NCBI GenBank assembly: GCA_016281275.1 | Contig: JAEEIH010000038.1 | Coordinates: 1-35,136, forward strand | Reading direction: 5' to 3' | Length of the DNA stretch: 35,136 nt | DNA from: Lachnospiraceae bacterium | Lineage (GTDB): Bacteria > Bacillota > Clostridia > Lachnospirales > Lachnospiraceae | Shown: positions 33,080-35,136 of the stretch, piece by piece | Position numbering within the stretch: position 1 is the first letter of the stretch | How the letters are laid out: each line of letters begins with the position of its first letter | Program-made: the position numbers and the translations under genes | The notes under the pieces: generated by a model | Seen by the model: only the letters and a program-made list of their open reading frames with translations | Told to the model about the DNA's origin: nothing | Database searches by the model: none

Positions 33080-33412
33080 ATCAAAGGTCAGGAATTGACC
33101 GAGCTCGAACAAGAACAGAATCAAAACGTTGAAGGAGAAGGCACGATCGCAGGATCCGACAGAGAGGCAGCCCGTTTGGTGGAAGGGCTCCATGGAATTA
33201 CCGCGGTCAGAGATGTGCTACCGCCTCCCGAGTGACCCCAATCCGGTCCGTCAGGTCACGTTACGGCCTTACCATAAGCAGGGTTACAGACACCGTCCTG
33301 CCGCAGTGAAAGCGGTACGGAGGTAAAGAAGTAGCCAAACGGGGTGGAACCGCGGATAAAGTTTATTCGTCCCCTTGAAAGCAGAAATGTTTTCAAGGGG
33401 CTTTCTTTTTTT
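33080..33412 (+). promoter_or_regulatory. T-box riboswitch controlling hisS
   Basis: The leader has the T-box consensus GGGTGGAACCGCGG at 33342-33355 and a Stem I with ACAGAGAGG (about 33158-33166) and GGTGGAA. It ends in a terminator stem CCCCTTGAAA (33371-33380) with TTTCAAGGGG (33391-33400), then CTTTCTTTTTTT. Uncharged cognate tRNA should pair with the T-box and favour an antiterminator, raising hisS expression. The cognate is expected to be tRNA-His. I could not locate a CAC or CAT specifier with confidence in the 3' limb of Stem I, so specificity rests on the downstream gene. Confidence 0.92.
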
Positions 33413-33442
33413 CGCGAGAAGTCCTCAGAGAAAGGAGTATTT

Positions 33443-34861
33443 ATGGCAAACATCACAGAACCCAGGACGCTTTCCGGATTTATGGAGCTGCTTCCGGACC
33501 GTCAGGTTATTTTTGACAAGATCAGGAGGAAGCTTGAGGATGTCTACAGCCTTTACGGCTTTTATCCTCTCGATACACCCGTTCTTGAATACAGCGAAGT
33601 GCTTCTCGCAAAAGCAGGAGGAGAGACTGAGAAGCAGATCTACCGCTTTAATAAAGGCGATACCGATCTGTCCATGAGATTCGATCTCACCGTTCCGCTT
33701 GCAAAATATGTTGCTAAAAATGCCGGTGAGCTCACTTTCCCCTTTAAGCGTTACCAGATAGGTAAGGTTTACCGTGGCGAGCGTGCTCAGAAGGGTCGTT
33801 TCAGGGAGTTTTACCAATCCGATATCGACATCATCGGTGACGGAGAGCTTTCACTCGTAAACGACGCGGAAATACCCGGAATAATCTACAGGATTTTCAC
33901 AGAACTCGGCATTACCGGTTTCACGATCAGGATCAACAACCGAAAGGTTCTCGGCGGACTCTTTGAACTCTTCGGTCTCGGCGGCAATGAAGCCGAAGTC
34001 CTCCGTGTCATCGATAAGCTTGAGAAGATCGGTGGGGAGGCCGTTAAAGAAGAGCTTGAGAGCCTTGGGATTGACATGAAGGCTGCGAGCGAACTTCTTG
34101 AACTGTTGACACATAAGCGTTCGAATGCAGAAACGATCGAGGCGCTGCGCGCGATGGAGGGCAGATCGGAGCTCCTCGATGAAGGAGTAAATGAGCTCGC
34201 TGTCGTAACCGGGTACATGAGCGGTTTCGGAGTTCCCGAGGAGAACCTCCGCATCGACCTTACGATCGCAAGAGGCCTCGATTATTACACCGGCACCGTT
34301 TATGAGACGATGATAAACTCACACCCCGAGATCGGAAGCGTGTGCAGCGGCGGGAGGTATGAAAACCTCGCCGGATATTACACCAACCGTAAGCTTCCCG
34401 GCGTCGGGATCTCGATCGGTCTCACCCGTCTCTTCTACGTACTGAATGAGAACGGATGGCTCTGTGAGAGCCGGAGGTACCCTTCGGAGGTGCTTGTCAT
34501 CCCCATGATGGCTGACAACTGCACTCAAGTGTCCGACGGGGAAACGCAGTCGACTAAAAACCGAGTGCAAAGAGCTGATTACGCGAGGGCGATCGAAGTG
34601 TCCGAGTACCTTCGCGGACGGGGTATCAGCACGCAGATCTACTTCGAGAAGAAGAAGTTCAAGGCACGTATCGGCTACGCCGACAAGCTTTCGATACCGT
34701 TCTGTGTCTTCATCGGAGAGGACGAGATAAAGGAGGGCAACTTAAGCCTCAAAAATATGGCGGACGGCACACAGGAGAAGTACTCGCTTGAGGAGTGTGC
34801 GGCTGCTATAAAGAAGGCACTCGCGGACACAGGAAGTGCAGCGCTGGTGAAGTCGCTATGA
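33443..34861 (+). CDS. hisS: Histidyl-tRNA synthetase
   Basis: HisRS charges tRNA-His in the cytoplasm. The 472-residue class II enzyme has motif 1 around GFMELLPDRQVIFDKI (about 12-27), motif 2 with VYRGERAQKGRFREFYQ (about 109-125), the histidine-binding RGLDYYTGTVYE (from R277) and the glycine-rich CSGGRYENLAGYY. A C-terminal anticodon-binding domain follows. It is longer than the 420-430 norm, with extra residues around a QVSDGETQSTKNRVQ stretch in that domain. The start at 33443 follows AAAGGAG; an in-frame start at 33344 lies in the T-box and is discounted. A thrS-like gene follows. Confidence 0.95.
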   Translation: MANITEPRTLSGFMELLPDRQVIFDKIRRKLEDVYSLYGFYPLDTPVLEYSEVLLAKAGGETEKQIYRFNKGDTDLSMRFDLTVPLAKYVAKNAGELTFPFKRYQIGKVYRGERAQKGRFREFYQSDIDIIGDGELSLVNDAEIPGIIYRIFTELGITGFTIRINNRKVLGGLFELFGLGGNEAEVLRVIDKLEKIGGEAVKEELESLGIDMKAASELLELLTHKRSNAETIEALRAMEGRSELLDEGVNELAVVTGYMSGFGVPEENLRIDLTIARGLDYYTGTVYETMINSHPEIGSVCSGGRYENLAGYYTNRKLPGVGISIGLTRLFYVLNENGWLCESRRYPSEVLVIPMMADNCTQVSDGETQSTKNRVQRADYARAIEVSEYLRGRGISTQIYFEKKKFKARIGYADKLSIPFCVFIGEDEIKEGNLSLKNMADGTQEKYSLEECAAAIKKALADTGSAALVKSL

Positions 34862-34949
34862 TAGAAAGTCGCTGAACCGGAATGAGGTTGAGAAACTGCG
34901 ACCGGGAATTGAAAAAGGTGTGTAGGCACCCGAATAAAGTATTTGACAC

Positions 34950-34970
34950 ACGCCGGGAAATGGCCCGGCA
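34950..34970 (+). other. Hairpin in the leader before thrS
   Basis: GCCGGG pairs with CCCGGC around a short loop in this stretch, and smaller hairpins (CGCTTT/AAAGCG near 35039-35053) follow. A TTGACA at 34942-34947 lies just upstream but has no good -10 at standard spacing. I see no GGGTGGAACC T-box motif in the 34862-35074 gap, so thrS does not appear to share the T-box control of hisS. Confidence 0.4.
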
Positions 34971-35074
34971 TCACATAAACGTTAGAGAGAAAAACGCCGA
35001 AAAAAAAGCAGAAAAACCGCCGTGAAATGCGGAGAAAACGCTTTGAGAAAGCGAGAATCAGAAAAGGAGAAGAC

Positions 35075-35136
35075 ATGAAAATCACGTTAAAAGATTCATC
35101 AGTTAAAGAATATGCATCACCCATGACGGTGATCGA
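35075..35136 (+). CDS. thrS: Threonyl-tRNA synthetase, N-terminal fragment
   Basis: The frame opens at ATG 35075 after AAAAGGAGAAGAC and runs off the window edge after about 20 residues. The visible peptide, beginning MKITLKDSSVKEYASPM, matches the start of the TGS domain that leads threonyl-tRNA synthetases. The call rests on this short stretch; a different TGS protein is possible but less likely next to hisS. Confidence 0.68.
   Translation, partial: MKITLKDSSVKEYASPMTVI

Noticed and set aside
33344-33442. hisS start at 33344
   Set aside because: That frame begins inside the T-box motif and crosses the terminator; ATG 33443 has AAAGGAG.

Overview
The window looks like chromosomal DNA from a low-to-moderate GC member of the Bacillota, class Clostridia, most likely the family Lachnospiraceae. 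The reasons are consensus sigma-A promoters, strong AGGAGG-type ribosome binding sites, a T-box leader ahead of hisS, a Firmicutes-type 6S RNA, AddA/AddB rather than RecBCD, an orphan CheY, Big2-like surface proteins, and a meso-diaminopimelate dehydrogenase. The family assignment is inference from protein character and was not searched. I see no phage, plasmid, transposase or CRISPR genes. Almost every gene is on the + strand; the exceptions are the tRNA cluster at the left edge and one AAA+ ATPase gene.

Layout, left to right. 1-375: a minus-strand tRNA operon (a partial tRNA, Gly-TCC, Pro-TGG) with a perfect consensus promoter. 575-3316: a large secreted Big-like surface protein. 3440-3551: seven 16-bp tandem repeats between convergent genes. 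3568-5721 (minus): a two-domain AAA+ protein, a degenerate Clp-like module fused to an intact CbbX/SpoVK-like module. 6083-7708: tgt and yajC. 7803-8600: a second, smaller Big2 surface protein. 8698-10946: a two-component system. About 11083-11351: a structured RNA that I read as 6S RNA. 11582-15815: ftsH, a small unknown gene and uvrC. 15898-16440: a non-coding repeat-rich region with two inverted copies of a branched palindromic element flanking a 72-bp tandem array. 16521-24369: addB, addA and a methyltransferase. 24556-26844: cheY and a degenerate hybrid-kinase-like protein. 26919-30112: an M18 aminopeptidase, then an ECF sigma factor with its probable membrane anti-sigma partner. 30181-32898: dut, ddh and a lipoprotein amidase. 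33080-35136: T-box, hisS and the start of thrS.

Functional themes. Most genes are housekeeping: tRNA modification and charging (tgt, hisS, thrS, tRNAs), protein export and membrane quality control (yajC, ftsH), DNA repair (uvrC, addAB), nucleotide hygiene (dut) and peptidoglycan (ddh for meso-DAP synthesis, amidase for wall hydrolysis). Signalling is dense: an OmpR-type regulator with its kinase, CheY next to a pseudo-kinase that keeps a probable HPt histidine, and a sigma/anti-sigma pair.

The most unusual material is non-coding. The two elements at 15951-16054 and 16336-16438 share a fold of outer stem plus long inner hairpin. They differ at five base pairs in ways that keep pairing, which is direct evidence of selection for structure. 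Several other intergenic gaps hold short tandem duplications (16 bp x7, 50 bp x2, 14 bp x3, 72 bp x3, 62 bp x2).
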